A stretch of 64,000 nucleotides of DNA from Sphingobacterium allocomposti (GTDB lineage: Bacteria; Bacteroidota; Bacteroidia; Sphingobacteriales; Sphingobacteriaceae). The translations under genes and the position numbers were made by a program. The notes under the pieces were generated by a model that did not search any database, was not told where the DNA came from, and worked only from the letters and a program-made list of their open reading frames with translations. Location: positions 87,735-151,734 of the forward strand of contig NZ_VNHX01000010.1 of assembly GCF_008124885.1 (NCBI RefSeq), given 5' to 3'. Below are positions 17,512 through 25,769 of the stretch, one piece after another (position 1 is the stretch's first letter; the number at the start of each line of letters is the position of its first letter).

Positions 17512-19014
17512 ATGAAAAGACGGTTTGCAGCACTTTGGTTTCCTTTTCTCCTGACCGATTGGTACACGCGGCGCCGCCCTGCGGACCGGGATATCCCGCT
17601 GGTTTCAGCTTTGCCGAAGAATGGACGGATGTGCATTACAGCAGCCAATGCAATAGCGCAGCAGGAGGGGGTATATGCAGGTATGGTTCTAGCCGATGCT
17701 AAGGCAGCTGTACCTCAGCTGATCATGTTCCCCGACACACCTGATCGTGCCGCTACCATATTGAAACACATTGGCTTATGGTGTATTAAATTTACACCGC
17801 TGGCAGGTATGGATGAGCCCGGAGGCATCATACTCGATATCACCGGTTGTGCACACCTCTGGGGAGGAGAAATGGAGTATGTAACGGAGATAAAGCAACA
17901 GCTTGAAAAAAAAGGGTATACTGCAAAAATAGCTGTTGCAGACACCATCGCTGCCGCCTGGGCCATGTCCCGGTATGCAAAGCAGGAAATAATTTTGACC
18001 ACAAACGATGAATATGATATACTCCACACACTTCCGCCGGAAGCATTACGCTTGGACGAATGGATTGTACAACGTCTATATAAGCTGGGGTTTAAAACAA
18101 TAGGCCGCTTTATAGGCATGCCCCCCGCTACATTACGGAGGCGCTTCGGACCAACGCTTGTGCACCGGATAAATCAGTTGCTGGGAAGACAAGAAGAACA
18201 TATTTTGCCTATTAAGCCTGTCGCGCCCTACGTAGAAAGATTACCTTGTTTGGATCCCATACGGACAGCACAAGGCATAGAACTTGCTATCGGGAAGCTA
18301 TTAGACGGATTGTGTGCACGGTTGACTAAAGAAGGAAAGGGGGTACGCCACGCACAATTGTCATGCTATCGGGTTGATGGAAAAGTGCTTCGTATAGAAA
18401 TCGGTACCAACAAACCTTCTGTAAGCAAAAAGCATCTCTTAGAGCTTTTCGAGCTTAAAATCAGCACCATAGAGCCTGCTTTAGGTATTGAGTTGTTTTT
18501 ATTAGAAGCTGTAAAAGTAGACGATCACACCCCTCATCAGGAACTGCTATGGAGCACAAATGGTTCATTCGAAAATAAGGCATTGGTCGAGTTGCTGGAC
18601 CGTTTTAAAGGACGTGATCCCTATTGCCATATCAATCGATACGTCCCACAGGAACACCATTGGCCAGAACGGGCTATACGGGCTGCAGAATCGTTAACAG
18701 AAAAAGCAACCGATACCTGGCCTCAACATCGGCCCCGTCCCATACGTCTGCTTCATCCTCCACAGCCCATCGAAGTAACCGCTCCCATTCCTGATTATCC
18801 TCCTTTGATATTCCGTTTTCATGGAGAAGTCTATGTCATTAAACGGGCTGACGGTCCTGAGCGGATTGAACGGGAATGGTGGCTGGAGCAGGGAGAACAT
18901 CGGGATTATTATGTTGTTGAAGATACCAGAGGAAGGAGATATTGGCTTTTCCGTTTAGGGCATTATGTAGGAGATCGTTCTCCGAACTGGTATTTACATG
19001 GATACTTCGCTTGA
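17512..19014 (+). CDS. imuB: ImuB, inactive Y-family polymerase-like protein
   Basis: A 500-residue Y-family polymerase homologue lacking the catalytic carboxylates: the N-terminal DxD region reads RFAALWFPFLLTDWY, and the SxDE motif is replaced by the ImuB-type GGIILDITGCAHLWGGE. ImuB is the hub that connects ImuA, DnaE2 and the sliding clamp rather than a polymerase. The little-finger region and a C-terminal tail with many Trp and Arg residues follow. It starts 3 bases after imuA and its TGA is 4 bases before the preferred dnaE2 start. Confidence 0.93.
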   Translation: MKRRFAALWFPFLLTDWYTRRRPADRDIPLVSALPKNGRMCITAANAIAQQEGVYAGMVLADAKAAVPQLIMFPDTPDRAATILKHIGLWCIKFTPLAGMDEPGGIILDITGCAHLWGGEMEYVTEIKQQLEKKGYTAKIAVADTIAAAWAMSRYAKQEIILTTNDEYDILHTLPPEALRLDEWIVQRLYKLGFKTIGRFIGMPPATLRRRFGPTLVHRINQLLGRQEEHILPIKPVAPYVERLPCLDPIRTAQGIELAIGKLLDGLCARLTKEGKGVRHAQLSCYRVDGKVLRIEIGTNKPSVSKKHLLELFELKISTIEPALGIELFLLEAVKVDDHTPHQELLWSTNGSFENKALVELLDRFKGRDPYCHINRYVPQEHHWPERAIRAAESLTEKATDTWPQHRPRPIRLLHPPQPIEVTAPIPDYPPLIFRFHGEVYVIKRADGPERIEREWWLEQGEHRDYYVVEDTRGRRYWLFRLGHYVGDRSPNWYLHGYFA

Positions 19015-19018
19015 GACA

Positions 19019-22000
19019 ATGGAATATATTGAATTACAGGTAACAAGCAATTTTAGTTTCCTTCGGGGCGCGTCGCATCCTGAAGAATTGATCCGTCAGG
19101 CTGCAACCTTAGGCTATCGCGCAATAGCCATTACCGACAGAAATAGTTTTGCCGGAATTGTACGTGCCCATACGGAGGCACAGAAGCAGGGCATAAGACT
19201 TATACCGGGATGCCGGCTGGATCTGTTGGATGGACCAAGCCTATTGGCTTATCCAATAAATAGACACGGATACGCTCAGCTATGCACCTTATTGACTACA
19301 GGTAATTTACGTGCAACAAAAGGACATTGTCACTTATACAAAGCAGATGTCTATGCTTATCAGCAGGATATCACCTATGTAGCTGTTCCTCCCGATCATC
19401 TGACACCGGATTTCGAACTGCCGACAGCGTTTATACATCATATATCTGAGTATGCTACCCAATTAAAAGGAAAGCTTTATCTGGGTATATCCAGATTATA
19501 TCAGGGCGACGACTTAAAGCATTTACATCGCCTGCATACGTTGAGTCAGCATTTAAATATTCCCCTCGTGGCCTTGGGGGATGTATATTACCACGAACCT
19601 GCACGCCGCGAGCTGCAGGATGTGTTAACCTGCGTGCGGGAAAAACGGACGATACAGCAGGCTGGCTTCTTATTGCACGCGAATGCCGAACGGTACATAA
19701 AGCCCATGGAAGAAATGCATCGACTCTTCCGCGCCTATCCGGAGGCACTGACAAACACGCTTCAGATTGGTGACGTCTGCCGTTTTTCCTTAGATCAACT
19801 ACAATATGTATATCCGGAAGAATTAACGACCGAAGGGCGCACTCCACAGGAAGAATTGGCGTTATTGGTGTGGCAGGGGGCGAAAGAGCGCTTCAATAAA
19901 GAAGACCTGGAAAAGTATAGCACCACCATTGAAATGGAGCTTAACTTCATAGAAAGAAAAAGCTATGCTTCTTACTTTTTGACGGTATACGATTATGTCC
20001 GTTTTGCCCGATCGCGCAACATCCTGTGTCAAGGAAGAGGATCGGCAGCCAATTCTATTGTATGTTTTTGTTTAGGCATCACCTCTGTCCACCCCAGACA
20101 GGTCAGGTTGCTTTTTGCCCGATTTATGTCGGACGCCAGGGATGAACCGCCCGACATTGATGTTGATTTTGAGCATGAACGACGGGAGGAGGTGATTCAA
20201 TATATATATGAGAAATATGGGCGTGACCGGGCGGCAATCGTGGCTACAGTAACACAGGAGCGGGCGAAAGGCGCTTTACGGGACGTAGGAAAAGCAATGG
20301 GACTGTCGATGGATGCGCTGGATAGGCTCTCTCAGGCCATTGGCTCTCATTGGGATAGCGAAATTGAACCGGAGAGATTTGTAGAGCATGGCTTCAGCCT
20401 CGAGAACTCCCACTTTCGTAAAATACTGGAACTAAGTGAACAGCTCATAGGTTTTCCCCGGCAACTGGGACAGCATACGGGAGGCTTCGTCATTACACAG
20501 GGAAAAATTCACGAACTATGCCCTGTTATCCATGCACGCATGGAAGGCCGCACGACACTGGAATGGAACAAAGATGATTTAGAAGCACTGGGGTTCCTAA
20601 AAGTCGATGTTCTCGGGCTGGGTATGCTTACATGTATACGAAAAGCTTTTGATATTGTAAAAATACACTACGGTAGAGAACTGACCCTGGCGATGCCCCC
20701 CACAGATCCCAAGGTATATGGAATGATTAGCGAAGCGGATACATTGGGCGTATTTCAGATAGAAAGCAGGGCCCAGATGTCTATGCTCCCCCGATTACGG
20801 CCGAAGTGTTTCTATGATCTTGTTATTGAAGTGGCTATTGTACGTCCTGGGCCTATACAAGGAGATATGGTGCATCCCTATTTGCGGAGGCGCCATAAAG
20901 AAGAAGATGAAGACTATCCGATGAAAGAAATTCGGCCAATACTTGAACGGACAAAAGGGGTACCCCTGTTTCAGGAGCAGGCTATGGAGATCGCTATAGT
21001 GGCAGCAGATTTTACCCCAGCAGAGGCAGATGCCCTACGCCGTAGTATGGCTACTTTTAAATCGAAAGGAGAGGTAAGTGCCTTTCGGCAGAAAATGGTC
21101 GAAGGTATGGTAAAAAAAGGGTATAAGGAAGAATTTGCCCTCCGGATATTTAAGCAATTAGAAGGATTCGGAAGTTACGGTTTCCCCGAAAGCCATGCAG
21201 CTTCTTTCGCCTTGTTGGTTTATGTATCCAGTTATATTAAATGTTATTATCCAGACGTGTTTGCTGCCGCTTTACTAAACAGTCAGCCCATGGGATTCTA
21301 TCAGCCGGCACAGATTGTTATTGACGCGCAGAAACACGGAGTGACCGTGTTAGCTGTTGATGTAAACCACTCTTTCTGGGATAATACACTCGAGGGGAAA
21401 TTTCAGGAGCTTCATCAGTTGCGGCTGGGATTTAGACAGGTGAAAGGTCTTCCGGAAGAGGAAATAAACAAACTGGTTGCGCATCGTGGGGCAGGGTATC
21501 AACGGATAGAAGAGTTGGCTCACGTTGTCTCCATTCCGGTATTGGAACGTCTGGCGGATGCGGACGCGTTTCGTTCGATGGGACTGGATAGACGTCAGGC
21601 TCTTTGGGAGATCGCCGCTGTTCAGGACAGGCCAATCGCTCTTTTTCGGCATCAAACCCCGGCCAGCGCTTCCGAAGGGCAGATCAGCCTGCCTTTCATG
21701 ACGCAGAGCGAACATGTTGTACGCGATTATGTCAGTACAGGCTTGTCGGTGAAAGCTCATCCGGTAAGCTTTCTGCGTGCTAAACTGGACACCCTACATG
21801 TGGTACCAGCAAATAAACTCAACCGTGTTAAAAATGGTATGCCCGTGAAGGTGTGCGGACTCATTACCGTCCGTCAGCGGCCAGGAACAGCAAAAGGCGT
21901 CCTTTTTGTAACCATTGAAGACGAAACAGGTTTCACGAACTTAGTCGTCTGGAGCAAAATATTCTCCAGATATCGAAGAGAGATTCTACAATCCAGACTG

Positions 22001-22153
22001 TTATTGGTAGAAGGCCAGATTCAGGTCGAAAAAAACGTTATCCATGTGGTAGCAAAACGCTGCCATAATTTAAATAGCTGGCTTTCGGAACTTGAAGATA
22101 ACCATACAGAACACACGGGTAATGCATTTCATAAAGGCCGTAATTTTAAATAA
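19019..22153 (+). CDS. dnaE2: error-prone DNA polymerase DnaE2 (ImuC)
   Basis: A C-family polymerase of about 1044 residues that performs mutagenic lesion bypass. The N-terminal PHP domain begins YIELQVTSNFSFLRGASHPEEL and has DRN in place of the DHD metal site, as is usual for DnaE2. Two catalytic Asp are in PPDIDVDFEH, and the third should be in the LKVDVLGLGML region. The C-terminus has an OB fold (VLFVTIEDETGFTNLVVWSKIF). ATG 18998 is also in frame, but ATG 19019 just after the imuB stop fits the family start MEYIELQVTSNFSF. It lacks a proofreading domain, unlike the dnaE at 35 kb. Confidence 0.95.
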   Translation: MEYIELQVTSNFSFLRGASHPEELIRQAATLGYRAIAITDRNSFAGIVRAHTEAQKQGIRLIPGCRLDLLDGPSLLAYPINRHGYAQLCTLLTTGNLRATKGHCHLYKADVYAYQQDITYVAVPPDHLTPDFELPTAFIHHISEYATQLKGKLYLGISRLYQGDDLKHLHRLHTLSQHLNIPLVALGDVYYHEPARRELQDVLTCVREKRTIQQAGFLLHANAERYIKPMEEMHRLFRAYPEALTNTLQIGDVCRFSLDQLQYVYPEELTTEGRTPQEELALLVWQGAKERFNKEDLEKYSTTIEMELNFIERKSYASYFLTVYDYVRFARSRNILCQGRGSAANSIVCFCLGITSVHPRQVRLLFARFMSDARDEPPDIDVDFEHERREEVIQYIYEKYGRDRAAIVATVTQERAKGALRDVGKAMGLSMDALDRLSQAIGSHWDSEIEPERFVEHGFSLENSHFRKILELSEQLIGFPRQLGQHTGGFVITQGKIHELCPVIHARMEGRTTLEWNKDDLEALGFLKVDVLGLGMLTCIRKAFDIVKIHYGRELTLAMPPTDPKVYGMISEADTLGVFQIESRAQMSMLPRLRPKCFYDLVIEVAIVRPGPIQGDMVHPYLRRRHKEEDEDYPMKEIRPILERTKGVPLFQEQAMEIAIVAADFTPAEADALRRSMATFKSKGEVSAFRQKMVEGMVKKGYKEEFALRIFKQLEGFGSYGFPESHAASFALLVYVSSYIKCYYPDVFAAALLNSQPMGFYQPAQIVIDAQKHGVTVLAVDVNHSFWDNTLEGKFQELHQLRLGFRQVKGLPEEEINKLVAHRGAGYQRIEELAHVVSIPVLERLADADAFRSMGLDRRQALWEIAAVQDRPIALFRHQTPASASEGQISLPFMTQSEHVVRDYVSTGLSVKAHPVSFLRAKLDTLHVVPANKLNRVKNGMPVKVCGLITVRQRPGTAKGVLFVTIEDETGFTNLVVWSKIFSRYRREILQSRLLLVEGQIQVEKNVIHVVAKRCHNLNSWLSELEDNHTEHTGNAFHKGRNFK

Positions 22154-22271
22154 GCAACTATTTCATACACCTGAACGTCTCATCGCCCTTCTAAATTAAA
22201 TGAATCAGAACAGGACAATTGCAGCACCAGCGACAAATAACTATCTTTATGGCATACTTAGCTATTTATCT

Positions 22272-23177
22272 ATGAATATCTTAACAACCGCTGTCCGTAC
22301 ACTCGCCTTTGCTTCCCTATCCATATTTTATGTACACGCACAAGAACATCCTCTTCAACCCACAATACAAAAACTGTTATCCAAGAAGAAAGCCCTAGTC
22401 GGTGTATCCATTATACATCCTGAGCACCGCGACACACTTAATATCCGCGGGGATGAGCAGTTCCCTATGCAGAGCGTCTTTAAATTTCACATCGCTACTG
22501 CCATGCTCGCTAAGGTCGATGAGGGGCGCTTCTCGCTCCATCAGGTAATCCCGATCAAAAAAGAAGACCTTACTCCTGAAATCTGGAGCCCGCTACGGGA
22601 TCAATACCCCGATGGGGTTAACTTGCCCTTATCGAAAATAATCACCTATATGCTGTCGCAGAGCGACAACGTAGCCTGTGATGTGCTGCTGAAGTTACTG
22701 GGCGGCCCCCTCGCGGTAGAGACGTATATAAAAAGCAAAGGTATTCAGGACATTGCCATCCGGATCAATGAAGAGACGATGCAGAATAACTGGGACCTTC
22801 AATTTCAGAATTGGACCACACCAAAAGCCTGCACGCAGACACTGCAGTTATTTTATTACAACCGCAACCAAGAGCTTTCAGCTTCCTGCCACAAATTTTT
22901 GTGGGACGTGATGAAAGGTACGGAGACAGGAGCCAAACGGTTGAAAGGAGGGCTCCCTGCAGGCACGGTAGTCGCACATAAAACAGGCTTCTCCGGAACA
23001 AGAAATGGCATCACCGAAGCGGTACACGATGCCGGTATCATATTTTTACCCAGCGGGCAACCGATATTTATCACGGTTTTTGTATCACATTCGCAGGAGG
23101 ATACTGCAAATAACGAAGCAATTATTGCAGATATCGCAAAACTGGTGTATGACTATTATGCCACCCGTGAATTATAA
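22272..23177 (+). CDS. class A beta-lactamase, A2-type (CfxA/PER-like group)
   Basis: A 301-residue periplasmic serine beta-lactamase. The signal peptide is MNILTTAVRTLAFASLSIFY with cleavage near VHAQ. Active-site motifs are SVFK at 68-71, SDN at 131-133, the Glu of INEETM near 167 and KTG at 237-239. The QFQNWTTP segment points to the A2 branch typical of Bacteroidota. An upstream in-frame ATG at 22200 would push the signal peptide 24 residues inward, so 22272 is preferred; a weak promoter TTG-N20-TATCTTTA (22219-22249) also sits between them. It lies 118 bases after dnaE2 without a visible terminator. Confidence 0.92.
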   Translation: MNILTTAVRTLAFASLSIFYVHAQEHPLQPTIQKLLSKKKALVGVSIIHPEHRDTLNIRGDEQFPMQSVFKFHIATAMLAKVDEGRFSLHQVIPIKKEDLTPEIWSPLRDQYPDGVNLPLSKIITYMLSQSDNVACDVLLKLLGGPLAVETYIKSKGIQDIAIRINEETMQNNWDLQFQNWTTPKACTQTLQLFYYNRNQELSASCHKFLWDVMKGTETGAKRLKGGLPAGTVVAHKTGFSGTRNGITEAVHDAGIIFLPSGQPIFITVFVSHSQEDTANNEAIIADIAKLVYDYYATREL

Positions 23178-23302
23178 GTCCTCCGCTCTCTGTGATAGGA
23201 CACAAAAAGTACCGCTTTAAGAACTGCCATCGCGGATAAGAACGAGCCCCACCGGAGGCCACTGAAGGACAACTTAAAATAAAAACCGAAATACGTTCAA
23301 CA

Positions 23303-23335
23303 AAAAATCCTGAAGCGGGGAGCTCCAGGATTTTT
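23303..23335 (+). terminator. intrinsic terminator after the beta-lactamase
   Basis: A 10-bp stem AAAAATCCTG/CAGGATTTTT (23303-23312 and 23326-23335) around a GC-rich 13-base loop, ending in five T. It lies 126 bases after the beta-lactamase stop. A-rich and T-rich sides would let it work in both directions. Confidence 0.65.
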
Positions 23336-23488
23336 ACCAAACCAATTATTAACCTAAATTATGAAATTATATCTAAATAACGTCGTCCCGATAGGAGTAG
23401 TATCCCACCGGCGGCGTCTTAACAATTTTTAACATTTTATTATCCCAACGATAGTCAAACCGGCGAAAAGCACGATGTCTTTTACCTG
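23336..23488 (+). other. gene-poor stretch with a possible relic of an outer-membrane receptor leader
   Basis: After the terminator the text CCAATTATTAACCTAAATTATG (23339-23360) resembles leaders that precede SusC/TonB-receptor genes in this phylum. The ATG opens only a 23-codon frame (23361-23432) that I do not recognise. It may be the stub of a deleted gene, or nothing. Confidence 0.2.
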
Positions 23489-23528
23489 AAAGAGGTTGTC
23501 TAAAAAAAGGCTTTTAGACAGCCCCTTT
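23489..23528 (-). terminator. long imperfect hairpin after the DMT remnant
   Basis: Arms 23489-23505 and 23512-23528 pair over 17 positions with two G-U wobbles around a 6-base loop. It lies 9 bases beyond the stop of the DMT transporter remnant on the minus strand, where a terminator is expected. Similar GGTTGTCTAAAA-type repeats can also be ends of mobile elements. Confidence 0.5.
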
Positions 23529-23537
23529 AAAATTTTG

Positions 23538-23836
23538 TTAGTAGGAATATTTGCTTCTTCTCACAGAGATAAGCGTTTGTAAAATTACAGATGCCATTAC
23601 AAAAAACAACCCAACGTAAAAGGAGGTATTTACTTCCTCACCCTCTTCAAAAAATAAAAAAGCTAAAATGATAGCGTAAACAGGTTCAAGGTTAAAACTT
23701 AGATTAACAGTAAATGCCGGTATCTTTTTTAAAATTTCGGTAACAGAAACTTTCTATCAATGGATCACAAGCCACCATTATAAGCAGGAAAAAATTGCCT
23801 AATAATACCATTGCGATGAGCCGTGATGGTTGTTTT
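23538..23836 (-). pseudogene. remnant of an EamA/DMT family transporter
   Basis: Reading the minus strand from about 23747 to the stop at 23538 gives the C-terminal part of a DMT permease: SVTEILKKIPAF, then NLEPVYAIILAFLFFEE and YVGLFFVMASVILQTL, followed by a basic tail. Just upstream, in another frame, RLIAMVLLGNFFLLIM looks like an earlier membrane segment of the same protein. The frames do not join, there is a stop between them, and the N-terminal half is absent because the mazG gene begins there. This is a decayed, truncated gene. No function expected. Confidence 0.6.
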
Positions 23837-23842
23837 TTTAAT

Positions 23843-24646
23843 CTATAATTTTTTCGCTTCATTCCAGTACACATCCATTTCCTCCAACGTCATTTCTTTG
23901 AGGTTCTGCCCATTTTCGGAAGCTCTTTTTTCCAGATGGCTGAATCGCTGTATAAACTTTTTATTGGTACGTTCTAACGCGTTTTCAGGGTTGATGCCCA
24001 GATGCCGGGCGTAATTGATTAAAGAAAATAGCAGGTCACCAAATTCTGCTTCGGCTTTCTCTTGGTCAACGGATGCCTTATCGGTGAGGTTAAACTCGTT
24101 CTTAAATTCCGCTAATTCTTCCTCCACTTTTTTCCAAACTTCCGTTTTATCGTCCCAATCAAAGCCAACGCCTCGCACTTTATCTTGGATACGGTACGCC
24201 TTCACAAGAGCAGGCAACCCTTTCGGCACACCGGACAGAACAGATTTGTTTCCCTCTTTTAATTTGATAGCCTCCCAGTTGTTTTTTACATCTTGCTCAT
24301 TATCAACCTGTGTATCCGAATAAATGTGTGGGTGCCGGACAACTAACTTGTCACAGATGGCGTTCAGTACTTCTACTATATTGAACTGCTGTTGTTCATC
24401 GGCAATCTTGGCATAGAAAAGAAGATGTAGCATCACGTCACCAAGCTCTTTTTTTATCTCGTTGTAGTCTTTTTCCAGAATTGCATCGGTCAACTCATAA
24501 AGTTCTTCCATGGTGAGATGTCGTAAGGATTCCATGGTTTGTTTCCGATCCCAGGGGCAGGCAATACGGAGCGTGTCTAAAATGGTGATTAACCTTTCGA
24601 ATGCTTTTCCGGGAGTGTATTGAGTTTCGGGTATAGGATATGCCAT
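23843..24646 (-). CDS. mazG: nucleoside triphosphate pyrophosphohydrolase MazG
   Basis: Hydrolyses NTPs and dNTPs to monophosphates and pyrophosphate, cleaning the nucleotide pool. The 267-residue protein has two MazG folds. The first has CPWDRKQT, then EELYELTDAI and KELGDVMLHLLFYAKIAD, with the EExxE and ExxD metal sites. The second has KVEEELAEF and EAEFGDLLFSLINYARHLGINPENALERTNKKFIQRF. Length is normal. A -7 element TAGCTTTG lies on the minus strand at 24681-24688. Its 3' end runs straight into the DMT remnant. Confidence 0.94.
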   Translation of the reverse strand: MAYPIPETQYTPGKAFERLITILDTLRIACPWDRKQTMESLRHLTMEELYELTDAILEKDYNEIKKELGDVMLHLLFYAKIADEQQQFNIVEVLNAICDKLVVRHPHIYSDTQVDNEQDVKNNWEAIKLKEGNKSVLSGVPKGLPALVKAYRIQDKVRGVGFDWDDKTEVWKKVEEELAEFKNEFNLTDKASVDQEKAEAEFGDLLFSLINYARHLGINPENALERTNKKFIQRFSHLEKRASENGQNLKEMTLEEMDVYWNEAKKL

Positions 24647-24680
24647 AATTGTTTTTGCGACCTAGTTTAACAAAGATGTT

Positions 24681-24688
24681 CAAAGCTA
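24681..24688 (-). promoter_or_regulatory. -7 promoter element, mazG
   Basis: The minus strand reads TAGCTTTG, an exact TAnnTTTG. The predicted message starts near 24674, about 28 bases before the mazG ATG. Confidence 0.5.
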
Positions 24689-24777
24689 GCCAAAAAAATG
24701 CGAAAACAGAACTGCCCTTTGTCGTGTTATCTTATGTAACTATTAGTTTTATTAGATAGAGACAAACTTGATATATT

Positions 24778-25086
24778 ATGGAAACGAAACACGATTATGA
24801 AACGACAGATGTCGCGTTGGCTAAATTAAAAGAAATGGGGTATACCATCGATTTTAACGTGGAATTTGACGAAATACTAGCCGATGCAGACAATTATCAG
24901 ATTGATCACCTTTATCGTTATGAAGGAGCGTCTAACCCGGACGATGAATCGACCGTCTATGGTATTTCGAATAGCAATAACGGTAAAAAAGGCGTATTTG
25001 TTGCTGGAAATCTGTCCTTGATAGAAGGAAAAAAACGGGATATTATATTGGCATTGGAAATTAAATATAAAACCGGGCATGATTAA
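24778..25086 (+). CDS. small conserved Bacteroidota protein, function unknown
   Basis: A 102-residue acidic soluble protein with the layout of a small Bacteroidota family: an N-terminal helix (VALAKLKEMGYTIDFN), then DHLYRYEGASNPDDESTVYGIS and GKKGVFVAGN. Some databases name such proteins phosphoribosylpyrophosphate synthetase, but it has none of the motifs of that enzyme and is far too short, so I do not adopt the name. It stands alone between mazG (divergent) and the Crp-like regulator. Confidence 0.7.
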   Translation: METKHDYETTDVALAKLKEMGYTIDFNVEFDEILADADNYQIDHLYRYEGASNPDDESTVYGISNSNNGKKGVFVAGNLSLIEGKKRDIILALEIKYKTGHD

Positions 25087-25128
25087 CTTCGCAGATTAGT
25101 TTTTGCATAAATTATCTTATCTTAGGGA

Positions 25129-25689
25129 ATGCTGTTAATTCCCTATTTAAAAACCACATTTGGTTTGACAGATGACCTGTTAGAACAAGTTGAACGTGTG
25201 GCCGTAACGAAGACCTATGCAAAAAAAGATACTATTTTAGATGCAGGGCACTATTCGCGGAACGTGTTCTTTATAGAGCATGGGCTTGTTCGGATGTTTT
25301 ATTATAAATCGGGTAAGGATATTACTCATTATTTTTTTTCAGAACAAACTTTTGCGGCAGGTACAGAAAGCGTATTCTATCACAAAAAATCAATGTATGG
25401 CATAGAGGCGTTGGAACCTTCGACCATCACCCTAATCCCATATGATGCGATAGCGGAACTTGCATCCCATTCCATAGCCATGAATAGACTTATACAAACC
25501 ATATTGTTACAAGCATTGATTGGTTTTTCTACACGATTACAGAGCCTGCAATTTGAAACAGCGCAAGAGCGGTATCAAAAATTAATGGAGCAGCATCCGG
25601 ATATACTTTTGCGGGCACCGTTGGGAGATATAGCTTCTTATTTGGGGATTTCTCAGCAAACGCTCAGTGTGATTAGATCGCAACGTTAA
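25129..25689 (+). CDS. Crp/Fnr family transcriptional regulator
   Basis: A 186-residue regulator with an N-terminal cyclic-nucleotide-binding beta-roll (about 15-120: KKDTILDAGHYSRNVFFIEHGLVRMFYY) and a short C-terminal winged helix (GDIASYLGISQQTLSVIRSQ). The Arg-Ser phosphate-binding cassette of CAP is absent, as in many Bacteroidota Crp-like proteins, so the ligand is unknown. It directly precedes a TolC-HlyD-ABC-2 operon on the same strand with an 80-base gap that holds two palindromes, so it is a likely local regulator. Confidence 0.85.
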   Translation: MLLIPYLKTTFGLTDDLLEQVERVAVTKTYAKKDTILDAGHYSRNVFFIEHGLVRMFYYKSGKDITHYFFSEQTFAAGTESVFYHKKSMYGIEALEPSTITLIPYDAIAELASHSIAMNRLIQTILLQALIGFSTRLQSLQFETAQERYQKLMEQHPDILLRAPLGDIASYLGISQQTLSVIRSQR

Positions 25690-25698
25690 CCGCTTTTA

Positions 25699-25712
25699 TT
25701 AAGATATCTTAA
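25699..25712. promoter_or_regulatory. perfect 14-base palindrome, candidate operator of the efflux operon
   Basis: TTAAGATATCTTAA lies 23 bases upstream of the -7 element at 25736, over the expected -33 region, and just after the Crp-like regulator gene. Another dyad, ATTTGT-N8-ACAAAT (25739-25758), overlaps the -7 element. Either could bind the regulator. Confidence 0.4.
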
Positions 25713-25735
25713 AAAAAGCTCATCATATAAATCAA

Positions 25736-25743
25736 TATATTTG
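25736..25743 (+). promoter_or_regulatory. -7 promoter element, efflux operon
   Basis: TATATTTG, an exact TAnnTTTG match, 27 bases before the TolC-family start. It suggests a promoter separate from that of the regulator gene. Confidence 0.5.
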
Positions 25744-25769
25744 TTTCGCAATACAAATAAAAATAAGTT

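Noticed and set aside
23538..23543. TTAGTA near 23.54 kb as a regulon site
   Set aside because: No TACTAA at the right distance; it contains the stop codon of the DMT remnant.
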